From: Aaosphaeria pasadenensis
Taxonomy: Eukaryota; Ascomycota; Dothideomycetes; Pleosporales
Direction of reading: 5' to 3'
DNA length: 64,000 nucleotides
Assembly: GCA_022813625.1 (NCBI GenBank)
Contig: JAKLMB010000018.1
Span: forward strand, 124,001-188,000
The notes beneath the pieces were generated by a model that saw only the letters and a list, made by a program, of their open reading frames with translations, was not told where the DNA came from and did no database searches. Shown in pieces: positions 40,601 through 52,651 of this stretch (position 1 is its first letter; each line of letters starts with the position of its first letter). The translations under genes were made by a program, and so were the position numbers.

Positions 40601-41985
40601 GTTCCACCGACAACAGCACAGACTTCCCTCCACTCAGACTCATTTACCAGCTCGATGACGAGAATGTGCCCGTCGAGGAGAACATTTTCTACTCATCGCC
40701 TGCGCACGAGCTCATTGAGGAGCTTAGCCACAAGACGAATGCTTACGTTGCTAAGAAGATTGTCGCCGGCCTTCCTGAAAAGGCTCTTCTCCGACGACAG
40801 CCATCGCCCAACTCTCGACGTCTGGAAACGACTGCTGAGAGGATGAACGCTATTGGTTACAACCTCGACACAACTAGCAGTGGCAGCCTCCAGAGCAGCC
40901 TTTTCCAGATCGAAGACAACGACATCCGCAAGGGTATCGAGACTCTTGTTATCAAGTCCATGACAAGGGCCAAGTACTTCGTTGCCGGCAAGACTACAGA
41001 AGATCAATACCCTCACTACGCCCTCAACCTACCTGTGTACACTCATTTCACCAACCCGTCCCGTCGCTATGCTGATATCATTGTCCATCGTCAGCTGGAG
41101 GCTGTCCTCTCCAATGGGGCCATTGAATTCACAGATGATGTCGAGGTTCTCTCCAAGACCGCAGAAATGGCTAATACCAAGAAGGACTCTGCTCATGCCG
41201 CCCAGGAACAGAGTGTACACATCGAGGCTTGCCGCAGGATGGATAAGATGCGTCAAGACCTCGGCGGTGATCTCATCAGTGAAGGTATCATCTTGTGCGT
41301 GTACGAGTCGGCCTTTGACGTCTTAATTCCCGAATTTGGATTCGAAAAGCGCGTCCATTGTGACCAACTTCCGTTGAAGAAGGCTGAGTTCGATAAGAAC
41401 AAGAGGCTCCTCGAGTTGTACTGGGAGAAGGGTGTTCCTTCCTCGACCTACATCCCTGAAGACGAGCGTCCAAAGCACGGTTCAAGCCGGGCGGCAAACG
41501 CTGCTGCTGCTGCCCGCGACGCGGAGCTCGCCAAACAGCGCGCCAAGGAGCAAGAGGAGGCTCAACGACGAAACATGGATACAGGCACTATGTCCACTGA
41601 TGATGTTGACGCTTTGTTCGATGATGAAGACGATGATTCCACGGATCTTGCAGGCACAATGGCAGGTGTGTCTTTGAACCCTGCAGGAGCCGACCGTCCT
41701 ACTCAGAGCATGCCACCTTCCCCAACCCGGAACGGACTCTCAACTGGACAGGCCCCTCACCGTGTCAAGTCCGACTCCAAGCTTGCTCAAAGCGCTAGTG
41801 AAGTACCCGAGGCCAAGCTTTCGAACAAGGAGAAGTACCTGAACTGGTTCACTCTCAGGGAGGAGAATGGCGACTACATCCAGGACGTCCGGGAGATGAC
41901 TCGCGTACCAATCATCTTGAAGACTGATCTCTCCAAGAGCCCTCCGTATGTTCAACCACCTGTCAAAAAGATTCCACATTACTGA
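37632..41985 (+). CDS. SSD1: SSD1 RNA-binding translational regulator (RNase II-like, inactive)
   Basis: Binds mRNAs of cell-wall proteins and represses their translation; acts with the NDR kinase Cbk1/COT-1 pathway. Exons 37632-37731 and 37940-41985 (208-base intron splitting an ATG codon) give 1381 residues. The N-terminal 430 residues are Gln/Asn/Gly-rich and disordered. They contain five HxRxxS kinase consensus sites (Ser27, 122, 174, 237, 292) and three FQFP docking motifs (93-96, 196-199, 254-257). Two cold-shock-like domains follow (about 432-500 and 586-670), then the RNB domain (about 755-1080). The RNB metal-site stretch reads TIDPNGSKELDDA; active Rrp44-type enzymes have a D at the position that is E here. 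An S1-like region (FEKRVHCDQLPL) precedes an Ala-rich and acidic tail. A well-preserved, complete gene. Confidence 0.96.
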
Positions 41986-44004
41986 CCTTGTTTAGTTGCC
42001 TGACCATCCGCTCTCTCAACCCATACGCGCTATAATAACCTCGATCAACGATGGACCCGATCAACTGTATCGATGTCGACATAGACGCCACTTTGGGCGT
42101 CTTTGTCTTTGACCGTGAAATGCGACCAGGAACGAGTTTGGAACCAAAGGTCTCTCAGCGGGGGCCTCGGAATGTTGGTGACGTTGTCGTATCGATTTCA
42201 AAGAGACACAACACATTCTTCTGAGTTTGCAGCAATATACAAATGCAGGATTACGGAAAGTAGTAAAGCAGAACTTGGGCGGTGGTCCCACCGGTTCGAA
42301 CAAGTCAAGCACAATATCATGGACATTGTTAGTAGGTAGTTGGAGATGGAAAGTATCATATTAATGTGGGCAATTGCAAAAGCCTTCAGGTGTAGTCGAT
42401 ATCATCGTTGTTTTACCCTTAGTCATAGTCTGAATCGAGCATTGTCTCCACGTCTTGTTTCCTCGAGTTTAGAGCCGCATGAGCCGGCATTAGTGATGCC
42501 GTCCTGGCGATGTGTGCACTGTGCGGTGTGAATGTTTTGGAGCCGTTCTCAGACAATCAACCGAGCTGTCAGTTCAAGACAAGATTCTTCGGAGGTATCG
42601 GCAGCCTGTTCTGCACATCCAAGCGGATAAACAATCTGACTGTACATGCGGCGGGCGATTGTTCCGGTTTAGTCAGGCACAAAATGCCCCCTTGGCTCAG
42701 TTGGCTGCAAGACATGCGACCTCTTGCGAACCATAGTCCCCTGCCCCTGGCGTCCCCTGTGAGCAAGTGCTCTAGCATCCCTACCAAGATCTGCAAGAAT
42801 GGCCTGAGGCTCCCCGCTGTAAGTCTGTGGGAGATTACAAGTCGGGGTAGGGATGTGATTCCACCCCTCGGCAAGCTCACTTGGCATCGTGGAGGTGTTT
42901 GAGGTTGCTTCAACCATCCAAAACCGTACCTTTTTTGATAGCCAGGCACAGCCTTGAATCGCAGGCAAGTGGTTCTGAAGGAAACATCTTAGAACACGGC
43001 TGGATAGGGTCTTAGAAGCCAAGAGATTGGCAAGATTATTCTTTTGTTTGATGGTAGATCGCGCGCGCGTGCTCTGCAGGTACACCGAACAAGGAGTAAG
43101 TAAACCTATTTTCTTCACTTCTCCGGTGGCTGGTATCAGTTGTCACAGCTAACAATATGTCTCCATACGCAAACAGCCTCTTGCGACGATATTCATAGCA
43201 CAAATCACTGGCAAAACATTTACAGTGCAACAGATTGCTGGCACCATCGGCCAACGTTATTGCGCTTCTATAGACCCCCAGCAATGGCTCCACGCGCATT
43301 CAACTACCATGGCGACAACCGGCCGGAATGAAAGTGAGCCGCCACATTATCAGTAATGCAATGATTTTACGGGAGAGATTGATTTACGGGTGGAAGCTCT
43401 CCGGGTAGCGCCCAAGTGTGAAGTTGGTGAGGTTGTCACTCAGAGGGTTTCAGACCGGTTGGCTAAGCGTCGCAACACCCCGGTCCTGCTACACCTCCTT
43501 ACCCCGATGCCATCCCCAACCTCAGCGAAGACAACCTGCGAGACCCTTCTACCACTGTGGCAGTGGGTTGTTCCTGGTAGATCACAGGCCGTTCACTGAA
43601 GAGAATTGGCTTGACTGGCCATAGATCCGGTAAGTGGACCAGGCGTTGACGGGATCGCTGCAGTCCGCCAACTTGCTTCGAGCTGTCCTTCCGTCTTCCG
43701 AATTGGCTGTGGCGTCTCAGATACCATCCTTGAGTCGCGGTACTTTTGCTATAAGGTCCATTGCTGCCCACTTCTGTTTCTATTGAACGTTTTCTGTTGG
43801 ACATCAGCGGCAGTGACCTTTCCAAGTACCTTCTAATACCCACCACACACTCCTTACATTCTCTTCTCCCCGTCCCTGGTTGGACTTGAAAAAGGAATTT
43901 AATAATTATACATTCAAAGCTAGACTTTGCTGGCCGTCTGTCACTAACCATTCTTTCAACGCAACATCAACAACAACATCAACGACACCTTTAATTCGAT
44001 CATC
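41986..44004. other. Intergenic between SSD1 and the ferritin-like gene
   Basis: No exon chain was found. The first 300 bases are probably SSD1 3' untranslated region. Open frames in 42.5-43.6 kb are short and mutually overlapping. A small GC alternation (GCGCGCGCG) lies near 43062. The final 150 bases are a CAACATCAACAACAA-type leader of the next gene. Confidence 0.55.
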
Positions 44005-45110
44005 ATGCCTAGCGTACGCTCCACCCTCTACTGGCTCCTCGTGGCCGCCCCAACTCTTACTCTCGCCGCCCCGGCCGGTGTCTATCCTCGTCAGGAGGCT
44101 ACTACAACTGCCGCCGTTGCTGAGCCCCCAGCTGCCACCGCAAGTGCACCAGCAGCTCCTCCAGCTCCCCCAGCAGCAGCTCCCCCAGCAGCTCCCCCAG
44201 CAGGTGGATTGACCGATCCCGATATCCTCAACTTGTAAGTCCCATTCTCCAGGTTCATAGTAGATCGAACGGTACTGACTCGTCTCTCAGCGCCCTCACA
44301 GCAGAGCACCTTGAGGCCGAGTTCTACAAGCAAGGCTTCGCCAAGATTCCCGCAGAACAATTCACTGCCCTCGGACTGAGCGATGGCCAGATCGCCTCTC
44401 TCAAGAAGGTCGGAGAGACAGAGGCCACTCATGTTTCCACTCTCTTGAGCGCCATCTCTGGTGCCGGTGTTAAGCCCGTGGAGCCTTGCCAGTACAACTT
44501 CGATGCTGCTCTCGCGGATGCTAAGACCATGGTCGCTACCGCACGTGTTCTCGAGGCTGTTGGTGTATCTGCCTATCTTGGTGCCGCACCTTTGATCACT
44601 TCGCCCGATGTCCTCGCAGCCGCGGCTTCCATTGCCACTGTCGAGTCTCGTCATCAGGCTTTCATCCGTGTAGCTGCTGGAGCCGAGCCCGTCCCCGCTG
44701 CATTCGACACCGCCCTTGGACCCCGTGCCGTCTTCACCCTCGCCGCTCAGTTCATCACCTCTTGCCCCGAGGGCTCCAACTTGAACATCCAGGCCTTCCC
44801 TTCGATCGCTCTCCAGAACCCCGAGCAGGCCGTCGTTGGACAGAACCTCAAGTTGGCTGATGCCGCCAACCCTGCCGGTGCCCAGTTCTGCGCTTTCGTT
44901 GCTCCGTAAGTTTCCCTACTCTCATCAAAGCATCCATTCATAGAAGCTAACAATCATACCAGTGGCGGTAACCAATTCGCACCTCTCGTCGACGGCAACT
45001 GCGTCATCCCTGGCAACCTCGCCGGTGAGGTGTACATGATGGTCACCAAGTCCCAGTCCGTCGCCGACTCCGAGGTGCTCGCCGGACCTTCCGTCATCCA
45101 GCCCTCATAG
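44005..45110 (+). CDS. Secreted ferritin-like domain protein (Rds1 type)
   Basis: Relatives include S. pombe Rds1, a stress-responsive protein; the biochemical activity is not established. Exons 44005-44234, 44291-44905, 44963-45110 (introns 56 and 57 bases, both GTAAG donors) give 330 residues. An N-terminal signal peptide (STLYWLLVAAPTLTLAAPAG) is followed by YPRQE, a likely Kex2-type cleavage point. Next comes an Ala/Pro-only spacer (about 48-70). The ferritin-like helical domain begins FALTAEHLEAEFYKQGF, where the Glu residues of helix 1 sit at metal-ligand positions, and continues with GETEATHVSTL and ATVESRHQAFIRV. A C-terminal portion with two Cys (SCPEG, NCVIPG) probably forms a disulfide. 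Codon use is strongly C-ending, suggesting high expression. AT-rich sequence follows the stop. Confidence 0.92.
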
Positions 45111-46668
45111 ACGAATTCAAGGAAAAGAGAAGGATAAAATATGACTTTAACGCGCGTTCATGTTATAATTCTGCATATATGTTTCTCTGCTCCCCCCCTC
45201 CTTTTCCTTTCCCAAATGTTTATGAGAGTGGACTAGGGAAAAAGAGGGGGGTTCTCCTCGTTCCTGCAGAAGAGGGAGAAGAGCGTATGTGTACAAGCCA
45301 CCAACAACCTACCAACCACAATTTTTAAACTTCACTACAGTCGTTGCAATATACAAGCGTTTGAAAGTCAAAGCATTGTTTTAGTTCTTTTATTTCTTTT
45401 TCATACTTTTTTATTCTGTCATGGTATCGTTGGATGACTGAGCTGATGAGGTATGTAGATCTGGTAAGAAGGATTCGAAAAGGAAGACCTGCGCGCAGAA
45501 ATACCCCCAACAAGAAGTTTGTAGTTAGTCAGTTTTGGTGTTTCTTTTTTGAAAGTTCTATATAGTAAAGGCATAATATCTTCTTGATGAAAGGGTAGAA
45601 CGATGATTCTGTGAATCGGTCGTCGCCCATCAGGAGTTAATGAAAAATTTCAAAATTTTTCAAACAGCAGCGCACTTCGTCTAGTTGTCTTCCAGTGAAC
45701 TTTAACTGTCGTGACACACTTAGTACTTACTTGCTATTGCTTTGCTACTGACTTTGAAACTCTTCTTCAACGACAAAAATAAAATAGTAACTCTACGCAT
45801 TAGTAAAGCAGGACACCACCTGACTCAATTTACTTTTATGCTAAAGGACCTTCAGACTTGGTACTGCAACTGTTGCAGGGTGGTGGTAGTGGATGGGTGA
45901 TGCGCAATCCATCCCAAAGCAGCGGACTTTGCGAAACACCACCATGTCGATAACGTATGCATTCGTTTCTTCTACTTGTACTCATAGTAAGCACAAGAAA
46001 AATCTCGTTGATCAGTCCGGGTTTGGATGATCGCAACAGAGCAGAATGCACAGCTTACGAGATACGCTGCACCTCGTGACTCTCCGTCGCAGGGTTTCCA
46101 GAATGCGGAGTAGGCAATCGATGTTGGACGAGCATGCGCTGCTGCACGCGGGGAATGTCGGTCTTGTCGCTCCCTGCCGGCTTTGCACCAATCACGTCGT
46201 CGATAAGCCAGCCGATCGATACCGCTTCGAGCGATGAGGAAGCTCGGTCCGAGTCTCCACCTTCCGAAGTGTTGCCGGCTACCGATCCGGTGGCATTCGA
46301 TGCCTCATACGGGAAAGTGCGTAATAGGCGGGAGGGGAGTTGGTGAGATATCTTTTTATTGAACGTCACTTGCTCTTCTTAACGCCCTTTTCGCGCCCTT
46401 GGATCGTTGCGAATATCTGTTTGACGTGCTTCTTGTGACACTTGGATTGGTGTTCTCAAAGTAAGGTCGCGATAGTTGTATCTACAGACAAGTGAGACGA
46501 TCAGACGGTTGGTGGTTATATCGGATTGGATTCCGTTCGGTAGCGTAAGAGAAGGATTAATTGAGGTTGTCGTCTGACTTTTCCCTTCCTCTACTATCTG
46601 GCCATCAGATAACTCGAAAAACTTCTGAGCTTTTGCTATACGCCTATTCTTATTCAACACCATTCACC
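45111..46668. other. Intergenic, possible small ORF
   Basis: The left part is AT-rich 3' flank. A short plus-strand frame with an ATG at 46155 and stop by 46346 encodes about 63 residues (SLPAGFAPITSSISQPID... ATDPVAFDASYGKVRNRR). It has a somewhat protein-like composition but no recognised domain, and the opposite strand is open as well, so it is not called as a gene. The CT-rich leader of the transporter gene ends at 46668. Confidence 0.45.
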
Positions 46669-48357
46669 ATGGCAATCGCCCAAAATGGCGGCTCCTCCAC
46701 CTGCGTCATGGAGGAGCCCCTCGAGCTCCAGGATATCTCAGGCTACCTATCGCAACCCCAACCGGCGAAGCTCGACCAACCTCGCTCCAGTCTGAATATT
46801 CATACGCAACAAGAGACCAAGGATCGTACGTATACTACCAACGAGGACCCCGTGGAGAACCTACCGAGCCCGACCACGACGCCAGCGGAGAAATTGGAGC
46901 GCTGGCATGCGCCTAGGACGAACCTCTGGCGGACGTTCGCTGCTTTCTGGAGTTTCGTCGTGATGGGGAGTAATGATGCTGCGTATGGTGTATGTATTCT
47001 TGACATCGGTAGTTGGAGTACTATTGACTGACGTTGTTATAGGCACTTATTCCTTATGTAAGGCAGAGTTCAATTGCTAAAAGTCCATCCTATTGAATAG
47101 CAGACTAACATGGTATCCAGCTTCAAGAGTACTACAATCTCACATTCGTGGTCATATCTCTAGTCTTCCTATCTCCCCTAGTCGGCTACACAGCGTCGGC
47201 GCTCCTCAACAACACCATCCATCTCAAGTTTGGTCAGAGAGGTGTTGCCATGATCGCGCCGGGCTGCCACTTGGTCGCCTACATTGTCATTGCCGTGCAC
47301 CCGCCCTATCCGGTGCTGGTTGTCATCTTCATGGTTGCAGGATTCGGCAATGGCCTGGCTGACGCTGCGTGGAATGCGTGGATGGGCAACATGGCGAACC
47401 CGAATGAGATCCTCGGATTCCTGCATGCTTTCTACGGACTCGGGGCCGTGCTTGCGCCGCTCATCGCTACCACTATGATCACCAAGGGCGACAGATTGCC
47501 GTGGTATTATTTCTACTACGTTATGGTATGTCTTTCCATCCGGCGATATGGAAAATCAGGAATAATTCAAATGTCGATACTAACAACATGAACAGATCGC
47601 CATGGCCGTGATCGAGTGCGTTACCTCGACCACCGCATTCTGGAAAGCAACCGGCGCCGTCTTCCGCGCCCAGAACCCACGCACCACCAACACCAAAGAC
47701 AACCGCATGAAGGAGGCTCTCATCCGCCTGCCAAATGCCCGCGTCACCTGGCTCTGCGCTCTGTTCTTGCTCGGCTACGTCGGCATTGAGGTCGCTCTGG
47801 GAGGCTGGATCGTCAAGTTCATGCTCGAGGTTAGGAAAGGTGGTGACTTTGCCAGCGGTATGACTGCGACGGGCTTTTGGATGGGAATCACCGTCGGGAG
47901 AATCGTGCTGGGATTCGTCACGCCGAGATTGGGTGAGAAGCTCGCTATCGCGGTATGTATCATCCTCAATACCCCCCTATCGTTATCCAGGACAAAAGCA
48001 CTAACATCTCGAAAGATCTACCTCCCCCTCACGATGGCCCTCGAACTAATCTTCTGGCTCGTTCCCCAATTCTACGTCTCCGCTGTCGCCGTCTCTTTCC
48101 AAGGTTTTTTCCTAGGCCCTCTCTTCCCCGCTGCCGTCGTCGCCGCCACCAAGCTTCTCCCCCGTCATCTACACGTCAGCGCCATTGGCTTCGCGGCTGC
48201 GTTTGGCGGCTCCGGCGCGGCGATCTTCCCGTTCGCTGTCGGTGCCATCGCGCAGGGGCATGGTGTACAGGTGCTGCAGCCGATCATCCTCGCTCTCCTG
48301 GGTGTTATCTTGGTGCTGTGGCTTTGTTTGCCGAGGATTCATAAGAAGAGTGAGTAG
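46669..48357 (+). CDS. MFS transporter, fucose-permease/BSC6-like
   Basis: Integral membrane transporter of the major facilitator superfamily, probably for a sugar; substrate not determinable. Exons 46669-46989, 47043-47057, 47121-47525, 47596-47952, 48016-48357, all joined in phase 0, give 479 residues. Exon 2 is a 15-base microexon coding ALIPY. Residues 1-95 are a hydrophilic cytosolic tail. The first membrane helix (WRTFAAFWSFVVMGSNDAAYGALIPYLQEYYNLTF) resembles the start of fungal fucose permease-like members. Further features are GFGNGLADAAWNAW, FLHAFYGLGAVLAPL and, in the second half, GYVGIEVALGGWIV and the MFS-type FWMGITVGRIVLGFVTPRLGEK. About 11-12 membrane helices are expected. The gene converges on a secreted beta-galactosidase with only 223 bases between stop codons, which hints at galactoside use without proving it. 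Confidence 0.9.
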
Positions 48358-48580
48358 GGGGGTTGAGTTGAAGTTGAAAAGGATATTGTCTATTGTTCAC
48401 AGCACATAGCGAATATGTAGATTGACGAATAGGTGTACGAACGCCGCGAGTATATAACGGTCTAGATATGGTTGCGGCGATTTACGAAAGATGGGTATAG
48501 TACATAGGACACTTAATCACCATGCAAAATACCGTCAACATGCCATTTATTCCCATACAATTCATCAAATCGACCTACAC

Positions 48581-51500
48581 CTAATAAGCTCCCTCCCTAA
48601 CCTTAAACCTCTCCCCCTTCACCACTCCCACCTCACCAACCGCACTCCACACCACCCCATCGACCGTCAACTCCAACCCCCTAACCTTCACCGGCTTATC
48701 GTCAAGCCCCCACAGCGTAATCGCCAGATAATTCGTCCCATCATAATCCAATATACCCCTCGGAACAGGGAACTTCGTCTGTGGCCCCACATTACTAACG
48801 TACTTCCCATACTGCCACCCATTAACATAAAGCTGCACCCTATTCGCCTCCCCGCCTCCCTCACTAATCGTGGAATTATCAAACGTAAACGACATCGGCA
48901 CGTCCCACCCCTCCGGCACACGCAGTTCGAACTCCGCCGCGAAGAACCCAACCCCCGGACCCGCCAGCCCATCCACCACAGGTCCCTTCGAAGCTTTCCA
49001 CTCAACGTTACACGGCGATGATGAACCACCCTCCCTACTTCCCCTGCTGCTGCTGCTGCTGGTAAGTGCACCGGGGAGATGCAACCCGCACCTCTCAGCA
49101 AACAACCCCCCCTCGTTCAGCGGACCCCTCGACACGTCCGCGTAGTCCTCGGCCCCGAGATTCCCCGTCAGTTTCCACGCCACGGCCGCTTGGTCGCGCC
49201 CGGAGAGACGGTAGTCGAGGATGCCGCGCGGGTTCTTCATCTGCTCTGTGCCGATGGTCCAGTTCTCGTCGAGGCCCATTGTGTCGATTAGGACTGTGAT
49301 GACGTGTTGTGACCCCTTCGCCAGGGCCGGGAGCGTGAAGGTGGAGTTTGCGGTCGTCGCGGCGTCGTACCCGTGGAACGAGCCGAGGAAGTGGTCGTCT
49401 AGCCAGGCGGAGTGGGCGAAGGCGGAGCCGCCGGATGTGGAGAGGGAGAGGGTGGTTTCGTTGCCGGTGGAGGTGAAGGTGCCGCGGTAGAGGAGCGCGC
49501 CGGTGTGATAGCCGTAGTCGGAGGCGTAGAGGGATGTTGGGGTCGTGAGGGGGCGGTGCGTGTTGGGGGTTTTGGGGTGGGAGGCGGAGGTCCAGCGGGT
49601 GGAGTTGTAGGTTGGGTGGAGCTCCGGGAGGGAGTCGAGGTAGTGCCATTGGAGGGTGGAGAGGTTGGGGATGGAGAGGGCGGGGGGGTTGTAGGGGATT
49701 GTGGCTGTTATGACGCCGGTTTGGTTGGACGTTTGGAAGGGAAGGGGGCGGTTGTTGAAGGTCAGGGTTGAGAGGGAGGAGGGCGCACCGCCGAGGATCT
49801 CGATGGAGGTTGTTGCGTTCACGTCGCCTGTCAGGGAGAGGGTGTTTCCGTTGACCTTTGCGGTACGCATGAGGTAGCCGGCTTTGAGGATGACGGCGTG
49901 GGAGGAGTCGTGAGGTGCGGTGTCGATGGACCAGTGGTTGTAGGCAGAGTTGCGATCTGTTGATGTCATTACAGCTCTCTAGGATCATTTTAAATCAACT
50001 TACCCAGCATGTAAACATAGATGAAGTTACTTCCCACCCCAACCTTGACCACTTTCCTCTTCTCGTTGGCTTCGAAGTTGACCAGCGTGTATCCCCTGGT
50101 TGCGATGGATTGAACCTCGCCTTCGAGGACTTCGAGTCCAGTGACTGCCAGAACGAACTCATGTGTCTCACCTGGCCCGCCATACAGGACCAAGACGGTC
50201 TTGTCCTCATACTTATGCCAGGTGAAGATCTCTGCAGTGCTGTAGACAAGCGTTGCTTGCCCGATGTCATAATTGCTGACATGAATCTTCGAGTCACGGC
50301 CATTGAGCGTGAGACTCGTGTTTGCAATCTGAGGAACAGTAATGTTTCCAAACGCCGTAGTCGGAATGGTAAGCTTGTAACTTGTCGATTCGAGGGTATT
50401 ATACTTGGCGTGCCGCACATAGTAGAATCTCGTGCTCTCGTTTGCCGCAACAGTGACGGTGAGATCAGTGCTCGTCGTCCAGAGATTATTCGATGAGTTT
50501 CCAGGGGTAAGGGTGAGATACTGGGGCGACACTTTCAAGAAGTTTGCTTGCAGCTTCTGCTCGGAGTATTTCTCCCTGTCGACTCGTCGATCTTCGCGGA
50601 TCACGGCTGCGTAGTCGTACGATGTGTATCCGCCAGGGTGTCCGAGATTGCCCCAGTTAGTTCCACCAAATGTCATGTAAAGATTCAGTATCGTGACGCC
50701 GAAACTGTAGAGATTCTTGTAGAATACTCGCTGGAACTCTGAACTGACTAGTACTTCGCACTTGTCAAACCCTGGACCGCCCCAAGGATCGAAGGATCCT
50801 CCCTGGAACTCTAGAATCGAGTAAGGGGTGCTTGGGCTCTGTTGCTCGTGCAGCTGTCTCCAGTTTGCTGATAGAGCCTTATCTGGCCAGACGGCTGGAT
50901 TCGCGCAGTCAAATCCAAGGGGGTAGCCGTCGTGACCGTAGATGTCTATGGGCGCAGGCTGTCCCGGGGCGTTGTGTCCTTTGGGTGAAGCATCATTGCT
51001 GATGAGAGGGACAACGACTCCGGCATCGCGAAGCTGTTTGTAGATGTATTCCATGTAGTCTGGGTCAGGGAAGACCTGGTCGGATGTAGCCTGTGTGTAT
51101 TCATTTTCCGGCTGGACTAGGATGATTGGCCCACCGTTTGTGATTTGAGCGTCTGCAATCGTCTTTCCAATGCTGGCCATATACAGATCGGTTGCTTTGA
51201 GGAACTCGGGGGACTTTGTTCGCAATGTTCCGTTTATGCGCTGGAGCCAGCCTGGGAATCCTCCCCCGCTAACCTCGGCGTTGATGTAAGGTCCTGGACG
51301 GGCAATGAGGTATATGCCAACCTCTGAAGCAGCATCGAAGAAAGGCTTCAAGTCGAAGACACCATCAGCGCGATACGTCCCAGGCTTGCCTTCCAGTAGT
51401 GCCCAATCCACGTAGAAGGATACGCCATTGTAACCGAGAGCTTTGATCTTTTGGAAAATGTCGCGATGCAAATCAGGGATAGGGAGTCTAAGTGGCGGAT

Positions 51501-51806
51501 TAGTGGAAAATGTCTTGATTTAGCCCTGGTCGAATATACCTGTAGGGATGCACCTCGCCGCTATATAAAAGTACACGCTCGCCATTGACAAATAGTGAGT
51601 CCTCATCCCAAGTGACCTGCATACACAGATTAATAGACTGAACATATTATCCGCGTTTCTTCAACAAAACTCACAATATCTTGTAGCGGACCTCTTTTGG
51701 ATGTTCTAATCCACTCCTTCGGCGAGTAGCCCACTGCTTTGGCGGCGGTTTGAATTGCGAAGCAGGACAGCGCAATGGCACCCGCGAGCTTGGAAATCCG
51801 TCTCAT
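48581..51806 (-). CDS. Secreted GH35 beta-galactosidase
   Basis: Extracellular retaining beta-galactosidase releasing terminal galactose from plant polysaccharides or lactose. Exons 51675-51806, 51540-51616, 50004-51487, 48581-49956 (introns 58, 52, 47 bases) give 1022 residues, the usual size of fungal lacA-type enzymes. A signal peptide covers about 1-22 ([19 protein letters not shown]). The TIM barrel has [26 protein letters not shown], the acid/base Glu in VQPENEYTQ (Glu199) and the nucleophile Glu in [13 protein letters not shown] (Glu296), both intact. The later beta-sandwich domains end with the jelly-roll parts ([36 protein letters not shown]). Several NxS/T glycosylation sites are visible. 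Exon 4 has strongly biased G/C composition. Fungi carry several paralogues, so no specific symbol is assigned. Confidence 0.95.
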
Positions 51807-52651
51807 CCTGGCACAATTGAGACAGAATCAGCAAATTGATTAGGTACCTTAAATCAGGGACAGCATCTCTGTAAATACCCTACCAGATCTTCCGAGGTTT
51901 ATCACGCCCGTAGCTACCAATGACACCATGACGTGTACTAGGTACCCCGCGACCATGCAATTTCCCATTATAATCTATTTCAAGTTTCTCCCGCGAAGTC
52001 GACATGATTGCATCCGGGGCTAAGAAGGCAAGTCTAGGTAGTACAAGATTCCACCACTCGTCGTGCGGCGGGGAGAATTGAGGGTCATGGTTTGTGCATG
52101 TGGCCTGCAGGATGGCCTGAGCCGTTGCCCAGACTGAGGCGGGCGATCAGCGGGGGGTGGTGACAGGGGATACAAGACTCATTAAGCATTCAGTTCCCGG
52201 CTTTGGCGAGCGGCTTATATTAAAGCAAGGGGAGATGGCGTTACATTGTGCGTCCTATCACAAGGCCGATGCGCACTACTCATAGCGGGCGTCGGTGTTA
52301 TTACTTTCTCAGAAATTAGAGTTGCGCTATATATATGGATGAGCATCATATGATGTTCTGGTTGATGGAAGTCGCTTTGATAAGATAGGGGTAATCCGCT
52401 AAAGACAATCGATAGACTCAACTAATTTTAGTGATCATACGGAGTACTAAATCATTGTGCTACAATAGCATGTAGAGAACTCAAGAGATGACGATCATTG
52501 AGTTGCCTTTCTCGGGAGACACAAGTCTGTGGAATGTCTCGCTCGAGCTGAGATATCCAAGACAATGATGGGTAGTAAAAAGTTAACTCAGAATGAATGG
52601 AACATACAATGCTACAATAGACTCGATAAACTTATATTGCGATGGGTACTA
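51807..52651. other. Beta-galactosidase promoter region
   Basis: Upstream region of the beta-galactosidase gene, also holding the 3' flank of the ankyrin gene. It contains one TACGGAGTA motif at 52438-52446 and AT-rich stretches (ATATATAT near 52330). A CGGGG-type GC-rich element (GCGGGGGGTGGTG) near 52150 could bind a carbon-catabolite repressor, but that is only a guess from composition. Confidence 0.5.

Noticed and set aside
42285..42305. GGTTCGAAC B-box-like core
   Set aside because: There is no matching stem or A-box upstream, so it is a chance match.
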